Assembly: GCF_000717995.1 (NCBI RefSeq)
Contig: NZ_JODM01000014.1
Span: forward strand, 1-64,000
Origin: Streptomyces violaceorubidus
Lineage (GTDB): Bacteria > Actinomycetota > Actinomycetes > Streptomycetales > Streptomycetaceae
DNA length: 64,000 bases
Direction of reading: 5' to 3'
In this document: in pieces, positions 46,251 to 54,209 of the stretch
Numbering within the stretch: the stretch's first letter is position 1
Layout: the number at the start of each line of letters is the position of its first letter
Notes under the pieces: generated by a model
Databases searched by the model: none
What the model saw: only the letters and a program-made list of their open reading frames with translations
Told to the model about the DNA's origin: nothing
Made by a program: the position numbers and the translations under genes

Positions 46251-47678
46251 TCAGTCCGCGGCGGTGCGGCTCGACACGGTCACGGAACGGGTCGGCCTGC
46301 GCCGCGCGGAGGCCGGTACGGCCACGCGCACGCACAGCGCCGTCAGCGCCACGAGCGAGGCGGCCACGGCCACCGCGACCGCGATCCAGAGCGGTGCCAG
46401 CGTGAGGTCCGTGACCGGGGACACCCGTGCCGAGGGGGTGGCGCTGCCGTAGAGCTTGGCCGCGGCCAGCGCCGCCGGTCCCACGACCGCGGCGGCGAGC
46501 AGCGGTACGGCAGGACGCACGGTCAGCAGCAGGGCGAGCACCAGGCAGAGCGCCGACAGGCCGAGTGCCACGCCGTAGGCCGGTGCGGAGGCGTCGCCGC
46601 GGTGCAGCGGGAAGTAGGCCACGCCGCATCCGGCGAGGACCGCGACGGTGAGCCAGGCCGGCCAGGCCGGACCGCGGGCGGCCCGCCGGGCCGCGCGCTC
46701 GCGTGCCGCACGGGCCTGGTCGCGGTCGTGCGGGGCACGGGACTCCGTGCGGCGCGCCGCACGGGGTTCCGCACGGTCGCGCGCGGCGCGGGACGCGTCG
46801 CGGTCGCGTCCCAAGCGGAACGGCCGGGGCGGCCTGCGGCGTTCCCGGCCGGGGCGGTCCGCCCCGGCCGAAGCGCCGTCGACTGCTGTCGACCGGGCCG
46901 CGGGCTCGCCCGGGTCGAGTTCGCCGGCCCCGTCCCGGGCCGACCGCGACCGCCGGGCATCGGGCCGCTCCGCGCGTACGTGTCCGTCCTCGGCGAGCCG
47001 GCCGATCAGTTCGACCAGCTCCTCCACGGGCCGGCCGGTGGCGGCGGCGCGCACGGCCTCCTGCCCGCAGCGCGGCTCCAGGGGCGTGCGGTGCAGCAGT
47101 GCCATCAGCCGGGTCACGTCCTCCACGGAGCGGCACTCCGCCGCGGCCCGGATGGCCTCGTCCGCGCTGTCGGACGGTCGTGGCGGCCGGGTCAGCAGGC
47201 CGACCAGCCGGGTGACGTCCTCGACGGACCGGTTCACGCCGACCGCGCGGAGCGCGTCGACCGTGGCCTGCGCGTAGCGCGGTGACCCCTCCAGCGTCGT
47301 GATCAGCTCGACGACCTCGTCCAGCGGCCGGTCGGCGACGGCGGCGCGCACCAGGTCGCCGACGGGGTCGCCGTAGGCGTTCGCCGCACCGTCGGCGGTG
47401 CCGGCGTCCAGGTCGTCCCGCGGGTAGGGGGCGGTCTCCGCGTCGGGGGCGGGGAGGTGGGGGTCGGGGTCGAGCTCGGGGAGGTCGGCATCGTCGAAGT
47501 CGACGTCCCAGAGGTCTCCCTCCTGCTCGGGCGAGGGCCGGCCGGCGGAAGTCCTGGCCGCGGGTTCCGCGCCCGGTGGTCGCGCCGTGCCGGTGGTCGT
47601 GGTCGTCTCGCCGGTGGGCAGATCCACTGCGGATATGGCGTACTCGGGCGAGCGGGGTGATGAAGAGCCGGTGGTCAT
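46251..47678 (-). CDS. Membrane protein with four RSVEDV-type helical repeats
   Basis: A 475-residue protein. An acidic N-terminus (LWDVDFDDADLPELDPD) is followed at residues about 110-240 by four related units of about 38 residues: DRPLDEVVELITTL, NRSVEDVTRLVGLL, CRSVEDVTRLMALL and GRPVEELVELIGRL. Each unit begins with an (D/E)A(L/I/V)RA helix. Then comes an Arg/Ala-rich linker and five or so membrane helices (WLTVAVLAGCGVAYF; ALGLSALCLVLALLLTV; IAVAVAVAASLVALTAL). I know such proteins only as Streptomyces hypotheticals. The repeats resemble short helical-pair repeats used for protein binding. GGAGAG precedes the ATG. Confidence 0.78.
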   Translation of the reverse strand: MTTGSSSPRSPEYAISAVDLPTGETTTTTGTARPPGAEPAARTSAGRPSPEQEGDLWDVDFDDADLPELDPDPHLPAPDAETAPYPRDDLDAGTADGAANAYGDPVGDLVRAAVADRPLDEVVELITTLEGSPRYAQATVDALRAVGVNRSVEDVTRLVGLLTRPPRPSDSADEAIRAAAECRSVEDVTRLMALLHRTPLEPRCGQEAVRAAATGRPVEELVELIGRLAEDGHVRAERPDARRSRSARDGAGELDPGEPAARSTAVDGASAGADRPGRERRRPPRPFRLGRDRDASRAARDRAEPRAARRTESRAPHDRDQARAARERAARRAARGPAWPAWLTVAVLAGCGVAYFPLHRGDASAPAYGVALGLSALCLVLALLLTVRPAVPLLAAAVVGPAALAAAKLYGSATPSARVSPVTDLTLAPLWIAVAVAVAASLVALTALCVRVAVPASARRRPTRSVTVSSRTAAD

Positions 47679-47881
47679 GATCTCTCCGTGTGGTGGGGGT
47701 GCGGCCGCCCTGCGTCCCCGACATGCGACTCGCGCTGTGTGCTGCCATTACTAAGCACCTCCACCACCTCGTGCCACTCCGGTGGGCCACAGGGATGAGA
47801 GACCCCCTCACCGAGTCTTGCCGCCACCGGGAGCGGGCATCCGGGTAGGGAGGCGCGTACCGCGCGCCGAAGGAGGGGACC

Positions 47882-48181
47882 GTGGATACGACCACTGTGA
47901 TCGTCGTGGCGGTGCTGCTCGCGGCGCTCGTCCTCGCGGCGGCGCTCGCCGTCCTGGTGCGGCTGGTCCGCACCCGGCGGGACCTCAGGCGGGCCGGACT
48001 GCCCACGGGCCCGCGCTGGGTCTTCTGGGGCGCCGTCCTCTACCTGGTGCTCCCGACCGACCTCCTGCCCGATCCGGTCTACCTGGACGACATCGGCGTA
48101 CTGCTCCTGGCCCTGCGCTCCGCGCGCGGGTCCGCGGACGGGCGGCGGGGCACGCTCCCGCCCGGCGATTACGCAGCGTAA
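47882..48181 (+). CDS. DUF1232/YkvA-family small membrane protein
   Basis: A 99-residue protein from a GTG start preceded by GGAGGGG. An N-terminal membrane helix (TVIVVAVLLAALVLAAALAV) and a short basic loop lead to the DUF1232 core YLVLPTDLLPDPVYLDDIGV. Function unknown. It sits upstream of, and on the same strand as, the RiPP pair, but 119 bases with a palindrome intervene, so it is probably a separate unit. Confidence 0.82.
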   Translation: MDTTTVIVVAVLLAALVLAAALAVLVRLVRTRRDLRRAGLPTGPRWVFWGAVLYLVLPTDLLPDPVYLDDIGVLLLALRSARGSADGRRGTLPPGDYAA

Positions 48182-48208
48182 GGAAACCATTCACCCGTTC
48201 GATTCGTA
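48169..48208 (+). promoter_or_regulatory. Palindrome and possible ECF-type promoter of the RiPP operon
   Basis: TTACGCAGCGTAA (48169-48181) is a perfect 13-base dyad over the DUF1232 stop codon. Immediately after it GGAAAC and CGTA are spaced by 17 bases, similar to ECF sigma promoters, with TATAAG overlapping. Either a repressor site or chance; the promoter call is tentative. Confidence 0.4.
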
Positions 48209-48300
48209 TAAGTCTCTGGAAGCCGAAGGAAGTCGGCGGACCAGGTGACGGTGCACAGGGATCGTCGTCTGATCGGCGCAGCACCGACTAGGGAGAGACG

Positions 48301-48492
48301 ATGCAACCGTTCGCGCTCAACTACGCACGGCCCGCAGTGGAGTTGGAAGCCACCACTCCGTACGTCTATGACTCCGGGCTGCAGTTGAACGTGCTCCTCG
48401 ACGGGCGGGTGGCCGCCTGCGACCACGCGCTGCTGAGAGAACTGGGGACCACGACCTCCACCGCGGGGTCGAAGACCCACTTCGACGACTGA
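48301..48492 (+). CDS. tgmA: ATP-grasp-modified RiPP precursor peptide
   Basis: A 63-residue precursor of the ATP-grasp-modified RiPP (TgmA) family. The leader begins MQPFALNYARPAVELEATTP, with the family's PFALNYARP recognition motif, YDSGLQLNV and DGRVAACDHALLREL. The core is the last 15 or so residues, GTTTSTAGSKTHFDD: Thr/Ser/Lys donors followed by acidic acceptors, suited to side-chain ester or amide rings of the graspetide kind. GGGAGAG precedes the ATG. The maturase gene starts 16 bases after the stop. The product and its activity are unknown. Confidence 0.85.
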   Translation: MQPFALNYARPAVELEATTPYVYDSGLQLNVLLDGRVAACDHALLRELGTTTSTAGSKTHFDD

Positions 48493-48508
48493 ACACGGGT
48501 CGCCGAGA

Positions 48509-49495
48509 ATGACCGTGTTGATCCTGACCAGTGAAGAGGACGTCACCGCTGACATGGTGGTGGTGCACCTGAACGCTTCGGGAGTACCGGTGGTCCGCCT
48601 GGACCCCGCCGACCTCACCGACTCCGTGGCCCTGTCCGGCGAGTTCGTGCACGGCTCCTTCAGGGGCCATCTGTCCTCGGGGGGCCGCCTGGTGAGCATC
48701 GGCGGGCTGCGGTCCGTCTGGGTGCGCAGGCCGGGCGGCGCGGCCACGCGCGCCGCCGAGCCGTCCGCGTGGCTGACCGAGGAGGCCGGTCAGGCGCTGT
48801 ACGGCATGCTGCGCGGCTCGGGGGCCCGCTGGATGAACCAGCCCGACGCCGCGCACCGGGCCAGGTACAAGCCCTGGCAGCTGCGTCTCGCCCAGCGGTG
48901 CGGCCTGCCCGTGCCGGCGACGCTGATCACGACGTTCCCCCGGGCGGCCCGCGAGTTCGCCGAGCGGTACCCGGATCTGGTGGTCAAGCCCGTCTCGGGC
49001 GCCCATCCGCAGGATCCGCCCCTGGCGGTGCCGACCAGCAGGGTGTCGCCCGAGGCCGACTTCTCCGCCGTCGCGCACGGTCCGACCCTGTTGCAACGCC
49101 GGGTCGCCAAGCGTGCCGACATCCGGCTGACCGCCGTCGGCGAGGAGTTGCTGGCCGCCCGCAAGACGGCGCTCGCGAGCCTGGACCCCGACGAGGTGGA
49201 CGTCCGCTTCACGGCGTCGGGCGAGCCGTGGCGGCCTGCCGAGGTGCCGCCGCGCGTCGCCGAGCAGGTGCGCGCCTACCTCCGGGCGGCCGGACTGGCC
49301 TACGGCGCGCTCGACTTCGCCGAGGACGGCGACGGTACCTGGTGGTTCCTCGAGTGCAACCAATCCGGGCAGTTCGGCTTCGTCGAGGTGGAGACGGGCC
49401 AGCCGATCGCCCGCACCATCGCCGAGTGGCTGGCCCGGCCAGGCGCCGCGGACGCGGTGGAGGCGGGCGGCCCGGACACGGCGGCGGCCGGGTGA
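48509..49495 (+). CDS. tgmB: ATP-grasp RiPP maturase (MvdD/TgmB-like)
   Basis: A 328-residue ATP-grasp ligase that would activate core Asp/Glu side chains with ATP and join them to Thr/Ser/Lys. N-terminal MTVLILTSEEDVTADMVVVH, WVRRPG, WMNQPDAAHRARYKPWQLRL and VPATLITTFP are those of the maturase family. The ATP-grasp core has PDLVVKPVSGAHP, and the metal-binding end has WWFLECNQSGQFGFVE. The ATG has CGGGTCGCCGAGA upstream, a weak site, so coupling to the precursor gene is likely. No methyltransferase or transporter gene is directly linked. Confidence 0.88.
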   Translation: MTVLILTSEEDVTADMVVVHLNASGVPVVRLDPADLTDSVALSGEFVHGSFRGHLSSGGRLVSIGGLRSVWVRRPGGAATRAAEPSAWLTEEAGQALYGMLRGSGARWMNQPDAAHRARYKPWQLRLAQRCGLPVPATLITTFPRAAREFAERYPDLVVKPVSGAHPQDPPLAVPTSRVSPEADFSAVAHGPTLLQRRVAKRADIRLTAVGEELLAARKTALASLDPDEVDVRFTASGEPWRPAEVPPRVAEQVRAYLRAAGLAYGALDFAEDGDGTWWFLECNQSGQFGFVEVETGQPIARTIAEWLARPGAADAVEAGGPDTAAAG

Positions 49496-49510
49496 GGTTG
49501 GGTGCTCCCG

Positions 49511-49726
49511 TCAGTGCGGGCGCGGGCCGGGCAGCAGGGCGGTGCGCTGCCAGCCGGCGCCCGGGGAGGGCCGGCGCTCGACGCCCGGCAGGTGCCCGGG
49601 GGTGCGCAAGGGGCGCATGACCACCTCCAGTTCCCTGCTCACACGCTCGGCGTCCCGCCGCACCTGCTCGGGGACGTCACCGCGTTCGGCGACGAGTCGG
49701 TCGTAGATGGGGGAATCCTGGAACAC
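49511..49726 (-). CDS. Small conserved hypothetical protein, 71 residues
   Basis: It starts FQDSPIYDRLVAERGDVP from a GTG, continues with a helix EQVRRDAERVSRELEVVM, and ends in a Pro/Arg/Gly-rich tail. I recall short Streptomyces proteins with the DSPIYDRLVAERGDVP head. It converges on the RiPP maturase 15 bases away. Function unknown; partnership with the RiPP genes is only positional. Confidence 0.6.
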   Translation of the reverse strand: MFQDSPIYDRLVAERGDVPEQVRRDAERVSRELEVVMRPLRTPGHLPGVERRPSPGAGWQRTALLPGPRPH

Positions 49727-49834
49727 CCGTCAACGTGCCTTTCGTGTCGTCCGCCCCCGTACGGAGGCGCGACTGAGCAGTCTAGGCGCCCGTTCACGCG
49801 GTGGTGCGCATTCCGCCAGGATGTGAACGGCGGC

Positions 49835-50326
49835 TCAGGCCCCGGTCGTGGAGCCGGGCCGGACGATCATGAGGACGGTCACGGCGGCCCACAGCAGGTT
49901 GAACAGGCCGGTGAACAGGGCGAGCCGGGCCGTGCGGGCCCGTTCGACGGGCTGTCCGTCGGCCAGTTGGTCGAGCAGCTCCTCCTGGGCCGGCAGGACG
50001 AAGGCGGCCAGGAGCCCGGCGGCGACGGCGGTGAGGGTGACGGACGTGATCAGCCAGGCATCCGACAGGACCCCCATCGAGGCGGCGGTGGCGAGGCCGA
50101 GGACCGGCACCGCGATGCCGAGACCGGCGTAGACCCGGCAGACGCGGTGCAGCAGCCGGACCGTCCGCACGTCCCCGGCGTCCGCCGCGCCCCCTGCCCC
50201 GGCCCCGGCGGACGCGGACACCGGCACCCGGCGGACGGCCGCCGGGAACATGCTGGCCGCGACGGTGACGGGTCCGACGGCGAGGATCGCCGCCAGGACG
50301 TGGAGGGACAGCAGAAACGTGCTCAT
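49835..50326 (-). CDS. Four-helix integral membrane protein (DUF2269-like)
   Basis: A 163-residue protein with four membrane helices: FLLSLHVLAAILAVGPVTVA, VYAGLGIAVPVLGLATAAS, AWLITSVTLTAVAAGLLAAF and LALFTGLFNLLWAAVTVLMI. A Gly/Ala loop lies between helices 1 and 2. A conserved His in LHVLAA is typical of this group. Function unknown. The ATG has GGGAG upstream. Confidence 0.72.
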   Translation of the reverse strand: MSTFLLSLHVLAAILAVGPVTVAASMFPAAVRRVPVSASAGAGAGGAADAGDVRTVRLLHRVCRVYAGLGIAVPVLGLATAASMGVLSDAWLITSVTLTAVAAGLLAAFVLPAQEELLDQLADGQPVERARTARLALFTGLFNLLWAAVTVLMIVRPGSTTGA

Positions 50327-50578
50327 CGGTCGGGGCTCCCGGGAGGCAGGGTCGGTCGATGCGGTGATCGGGACCCACGGTAGGAAGCCGACGGGCGCCG
50401 GCACAGCGGCGGAAACGACAGCTTCCAACGGAATCCCGCCAGCGCCTCCACCAGGGGCCGGCCCACTCCACCCGGTCACTCCGAGGAGCACGGCTCGCCC
50501 TCCGGCCGCGTCCTCGACGCGCTGCGCCGGGCGGGCGGTGCCAGGGGCTGGCAGGTCCTGCGGCGCGGACCGGGGCCG
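50327..50578. other. Gene-poor gap of about 250 bases
   Basis: No frame here has a credible start, ribosome site and domain. It includes the promoter region of the four-helix protein and ends at the stop of the DUF5133 gene. I see no repeat or strong hairpin. Confidence 0.4.
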
Positions 50579-50842
50579 TCACACGGCCAGGGACAGGCCG
50601 CTCTCCCCGTTGGCTTCCGCCGGGGGCGCCTGCGGCGCCGTCCCTCCCTTGGCGAGCAGCAGCGCGTCCGCCTTCGCCACCGCGTCGTGGACGCCGGTCG
50701 TCGCCATCATCACGCACAGTGTGTAGCTGACGTCCGCCAGCTCCCGCGCCGTCGCCGGCCGCTGCCGCTCGGCGTGGGCGATCCTCAGCGACGCGTACCG
50801 CGTCAGCAACTCCCTGACGACCTTCGGGTCCGGTTCAAGCAC
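50579..50842 (-). CDS. DUF5133-like small regulatory-type protein
   Basis: An 87-residue helical protein from a GTG with GAGAGGGG upstream. Pattern PDPKVVRELLTRYASLRIAH, ARELADVSYTLCVMMATTGV. These short Streptomyces proteins, with the conserved YTLCV segment, are annotated DUF5133; function unknown. An upstream in-frame ATG would add a Cys/Arg-rich leader and is less likely. Confidence 0.75.
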   Translation of the reverse strand: MLEPDPKVVRELLTRYASLRIAHAERQRPATARELADVSYTLCVMMATTGVHDAVAKADALLLAKGGTAPQAPPAEANGESGLSLAV

Positions 50843-50976
50843 GAAGCGCCCCTCTCTCGATTGCGCTTCGTATGCCCGGACCCGGCGGAAGCAATCACCT
50901 CCTGTACCTCTCTGCTCCCGGTTGACGGGAATTCGCCGCTTCCGCACCCGTCACCGGGAGGGGTCGCGGCCGCCGC

Positions 50977-52746
50977 TCAGGCGACCTGGCCGCTGTGCAG
51001 CGCGGTGTACGCCCCTCCCCCGGCCAGCAGTTCCTCATGGGTGCCGGTCTCCTGGATCCGGCCGTCGCCCATCACCACGATCCGGTCCGCGCCCCGCACC
51101 GTGGACAGCCGGTGCGCCACGACGAACGTGGTGCGCCCGCGCAGCAGCCGGGCCAGCGCCTGCTGGACGAGCGCCTCCGAGCGGGTGTCCAGCGCCGAGG
51201 TGGCCTCGTCGAGTATCAGCACCCGAGGGTCCCGGATCAGGGCGCGGGCGATGGCCAGGCGCTGGCGCTGCCCGCCGGACAGCCGCGCCCCGTGCTCCCC
51301 GACCAGGGTGTCCAGGCCGCGCGGCAACCGGTCGACGAACTCCAGGGCGTTGGCGTCGCGCAGGGCCCGGCGCACGGTTTCCTCGTCGGCGTCGTCCATG
51401 CCGTAGGCGACGTTCTCCCGGATCGTGCCGTCGAACAGGATGGACTCCTGCGGCACCACCGAGACGAAGCGCCGGTAGGTGCGCAGGTCGAGGGTGTTCA
51501 TGTCGATGCCGTCCAGCAGCAGCCGGCCCGAGGTCGGGCGCAGGAAGCCGATCACCAGGTTGAGCACGGTGGACTTGCCCGCGCCGGACGCGCCCACCAG
51601 GGCGATGGTCTCGCCCGGTTCGACGCGGAGGGTGAAGTCGCTGACCGCGGGCCGCCCGTCGCTGTCGTAGAGGTGCTCGACCCCCTCGAAGGTGACGGCT
51701 CCGCGCAGCGAGGTCAGCTCCGTCCTGCCCTCGTTGTCCTCCAGTTCGGGGGCCTGGAGCACCTCGCCGACCGAACGGACGGACTCCAGGCCCTTGGTGA
51801 TGACCGGGGCCAGGCCCGCCAAGGTCGTCGTGGAGTTGGTGAGGGTGGTCAGGAAGGCGCTGAGCATCACGACGTCGCCGGCGGTGACTCCCCAGACGTC
51901 GTAGTACGAGACCAGCGCGGCGCCCGCCAGCACCAGGACGCCGACCACGTTGAGCACGACCCAGGACAGCGAGCCGAAGCGCCCGTTGACGAGGTCGAGG
52001 CGCATCCCGGAGGTCAGCAGCCGGTCCAGGGTGCCGTCCATGCGGCGCAGCGCCTTGCCCTCCAGGCCGTGGGCGCGGGTGACCGGGATGAGCCGGGTCA
52101 TCTCCGTGACCCGTGAGGACAGGGTCTCGACCTCGTGGCGGAAGTGCTCGTTGTGGGTGCGCAGCCGGGCACGCAGGCGGGCCACCAGCAGCGAGGCGGC
52201 GGGGACGACGACGAGGAAGACCGGCAGGAACTCCGGGGTGCGCACGGCGATGATGACGAGGCCGCCGGTGAGCACGGTGAAGGCGCCGAGCCCGGTCTCG
52301 GCGGTCTGCTGCACCATCTGTTCCACCGTCTCCACGTCGCGGACCACCTTGGCCTGCAGGACGCCCGCGCTCACCCGCGAGTGGTAGCCGATGGAGAGCT
52401 GCTGCATGCGGGTGCACAGCGCGGACCGCAGTGCGGTGCCCATGCGGCGCACGCTGCCGTACAGGAGTCGGACGTAGAGCAGGTGCAGCGGGTAGTTGAC
52501 CACCAGGATGAACATGATGATCCCGGTGCTGGTCCACAGGTCCTCGATCGGACCGTGCTGCACGACGGTGTCGATGATGGACGCGGTGATCAGGGGCAGC
52601 AGCCAGATGGGGCTGTGCTTGACGGTGAAGACGGCGACCGCGCCGGCCAGGCGGCGGCGGTCGGCGCGGAACAGGTAGACGAGTGTGCGTATCGGGTGTT
52701 CGCCCCGGTAGCGGTGATCGAGCGGCTTTTCCATCGACGACGCCAT
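50977..52746 (-). CDS. ABC exporter, fused membrane and ATPase domains
   Basis: A 589-residue half-exporter that would work as a homodimer. Six membrane helices lie in residues about 25-320 (SPIWLLPLITASIIDTVV; IIMFILVVNYPLHLLYV). The ATPase has Walker A GASGAGKST, Q-loop VVPQESILFDG, signature ARLSGGQRQRLA, Walker B VLILDEATSALD and switch His in VVAHRLST. Start ATG with GGAGG. Substrate unknown. Upstream, CAAGCGCTTAC contains the 8-base dyad AAGCGCTT near a probable promoter. Confidence 0.9.
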   Translation of the reverse strand: MASSMEKPLDHRYRGEHPIRTLVYLFRADRRRLAGAVAVFTVKHSPIWLLPLITASIIDTVVQHGPIEDLWTSTGIIMFILVVNYPLHLLYVRLLYGSVRRMGTALRSALCTRMQQLSIGYHSRVSAGVLQAKVVRDVETVEQMVQQTAETGLGAFTVLTGGLVIIAVRTPEFLPVFLVVVPAASLLVARLRARLRTHNEHFRHEVETLSSRVTEMTRLIPVTRAHGLEGKALRRMDGTLDRLLTSGMRLDLVNGRFGSLSWVVLNVVGVLVLAGAALVSYYDVWGVTAGDVVMLSAFLTTLTNSTTTLAGLAPVITKGLESVRSVGEVLQAPELEDNEGRTELTSLRGAVTFEGVEHLYDSDGRPAVSDFTLRVEPGETIALVGASGAGKSTVLNLVIGFLRPTSGRLLLDGIDMNTLDLRTYRRFVSVVPQESILFDGTIRENVAYGMDDADEETVRRALRDANALEFVDRLPRGLDTLVGEHGARLSGGQRQRLAIARALIRDPRVLILDEATSALDTRSEALVQQALARLLRGRTTFVVAHRLSTVRGADRIVVMGDGRIQETGTHEELLAGGGAYTALHSGQVA

Positions 52747-52850
52747 CGGCGTGGTCCTCCTGGTGACCGAGTGGGGCAAGCGCTTACTTCCCGCGCTTTC
52801 CTACCCGGTCGGCCGGAAGTACGCCACACCGTTCCGCGCCTCGGAAGGGG

Positions 52851-52885
52851 GACCCGCGCCTTCTCCCCCGTGGAGGGCGCGGGTC
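52851..52885. terminator. Terminator of the HEAT-like gene
   Basis: GACCCGCGCC and GGCGCGGGTC (10 bases, perfect) with a 15-base loop, 43 bases after the stop of the HEAT-like gene. Confidence 0.6.
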
Positions 52886-52927
52886 CCGGTCTCCGAGGGC
52901 GCGGGGCTCGGTCGCCGAGAGGCGGGC

Positions 52928-53473
52928 TCAGTCGCCGAGGGTGCGGGCGAGTTCGGTGGTGGCGCGCGTGATCTCGGTGTCGTCCTCGGCCAGCAGCCGC
53001 TCGAGACCGTCCCGGCGGGCGCGGACGGCCTGCCGCGCCGCGCGCTCCCAGGCCACCGGGTTCTCACGGTGGTTGAGCAGCTTGGGGTAGGCGGTGGCGG
53101 TGGTCTCCCACTGCCGGGCGTCGGCGATGTTCTTGAGCAGCTGGATGATCTGCGCCCGGCAGCTCACCTGGGGCCGCTGCGCCAGCTCCCACAGGAAGGG
53201 AACGGTCGCGGCGGTCGCCTGCTCGACGACGAAGCCGTACTGGCAGATGCGCTTGCGCAGGTCGCCGAGGGCGGCGCGGGCGGTCTCGGCGTCGCCCCGG
53301 GCCACCTTGCGCAGCAGCCGGGGGATGGCCGCCGCCGAACCGGTGGAGTCCTGGATGTCGCTCCAGGGCACCCCGTCGAGGCCTGCGAGCAGGGTGGTGG
53401 TGCGGGGGGAGCCGGGCGACGTCTGACGGTCGGTGCGCTGGATGCTCGGCTCGGGTGTCGGAGCGCTGCGCAT
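52928..53473 (-). CDS. HEAT-like helical repeat protein
   Basis: A 181-residue protein, disordered for the first 30 residues and then all-helical: AAAIPRLLRKVARGDAETAR, AALGDLRKRICQYGFVVEQA, TVPFLWELAQRPQVSCRAQI, and so on. This reads as consecutive HEAT-like helix pairs. Similar Streptomyces proteins occur near regulators; function unknown. It begins 28 bases after the HATPase gene ends, so the two are probably co-transcribed. Confidence 0.7.
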   Translation of the reverse strand: MRSAPTPEPSIQRTDRQTSPGSPRTTTLLAGLDGVPWSDIQDSTGSAAAIPRLLRKVARGDAETARAALGDLRKRICQYGFVVEQATAATVPFLWELAQRPQVSCRAQIIQLLKNIADARQWETTATAYPKLLNHRENPVAWERAARQAVRARRDGLERLLAEDDTEITRATTELARTLGD

Positions 53474-53501
53474 GGTGTGGGGCCCTTCCGCGGCAGTCGG
53501 G

Positions 53502-54029
53502 TCAGGTGAGGGGGCGGGTCGACAACGTGGCCCAGACCGTCTTGCCCGCCGGGGGGCGCGGGGTCCAGCCCCACTCCTTGGCGAGGGCGTCGACGATGCA
53601 CAGGCCGCGTCCGTGCTCCCGGAGTGCGGAGCCGTCGGACGGGTGGAACACGGGCATGTCGTCCCCGGGGTCGGAGACGGTCAGCGTCAGGTCGCCGGAG
53701 TCCAGAGCCAGTCCGAGCCTGATCTCCGGTACGCCGGCCGCCGGCGAAGGCACCGCGTGCGTCACGGCGTTGGAGACGAGTTCGGTGACCACCAGGACCG
53801 CGTCGTCACCGCGGTGGTCGAGCGACCACCCGCGCAGTGTGTCCCGCGTGAAGCCCCGCGCCCGGGCGAACCCCTCCCCGCTGCACGCGACGCGCAGCGC
53901 GGCGGCGGACGGGCGACCGCCGAGGACGGGGCGCCCCGCGTACGGGAGCCCTTCGGAGCGGCTCGTCACTCCTGCCTCCGACACGGGTTCGCCGGGCGAC
54001 CGGAGCGTTGGATGCGCAGGTGACGGCAC
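53502..54029 (-). CDS. HATPase_c anti-sigma-type regulatory protein
   Basis: A 175-residue GHKL ATP-binding protein. N-box VLVVTELVSNAVTHAV, G1 DPGDDMPV and G2 HGRGLCIVDAL are present. It is divergent from a DUF397 gene and an XRE/DUF5753 gene; this trio (HATPase, DUF397, XRE) recurs across Streptomyces genomes and is linked to development and antibiotic control, as in the AbaA and BldB-type loci. GGGAG precedes the GTG start. Confidence 0.85.
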   Translation of the reverse strand: MPSPAHPTLRSPGEPVSEAGVTSRSEGLPYAGRPVLGGRPSAAALRVACSGEGFARARGFTRDTLRGWSLDHRGDDAVLVVTELVSNAVTHAVPSPAAGVPEIRLGLALDSGDLTLTVSDPGDDMPVFHPSDGSALREHGRGLCIVDALAKEWGWTPRPPAGKTVWATLSTRPLT

Positions 54030-54111
54030 AGCATCTCCCTGATGCGACGTCAGGACGGGGCCTCAACCGGGGGGTTGACGCCACGGCTATTATCCACGCT
54101 GAGAGCGCTCG

Positions 54112-54142
54112 CGTGCAATTGCACGAGAAATTGCGCGAAAAA
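54112..54142. promoter_or_regulatory. Palindrome with adjoining 12-bp direct repeat in the HATPase/DUF397 gap
   Basis: CGTGCAATTGCACG is a perfect 14-base dyad (54112-54125). It overlaps a head-to-tail pair TTGCACGAGAAA and TTGCGCGAAAAA (54119-54142, two mismatches). The sequence is much richer in A/T than its surroundings and lies 68 bases before the DUF397 start. It is probably the operator of the linked XRE regulator, or of the promoter in either direction. Confidence 0.6.
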
Positions 54143-54209
54143 AGTCGGATGGGGGCGCTCGGGGACCGGCACGACTCGGTCCGCTCCCCCGGACAGCAAG
54201 GAGACCGCG

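Noticed and set aside
48301..49495. Lanthipeptide, lasso or thiopeptide cluster
   Set aside because: No LanC, YcaO, PqqD-like or asparagine-synthetase-like protein is nearby; the only modifying enzyme is an ATP-grasp ligase.
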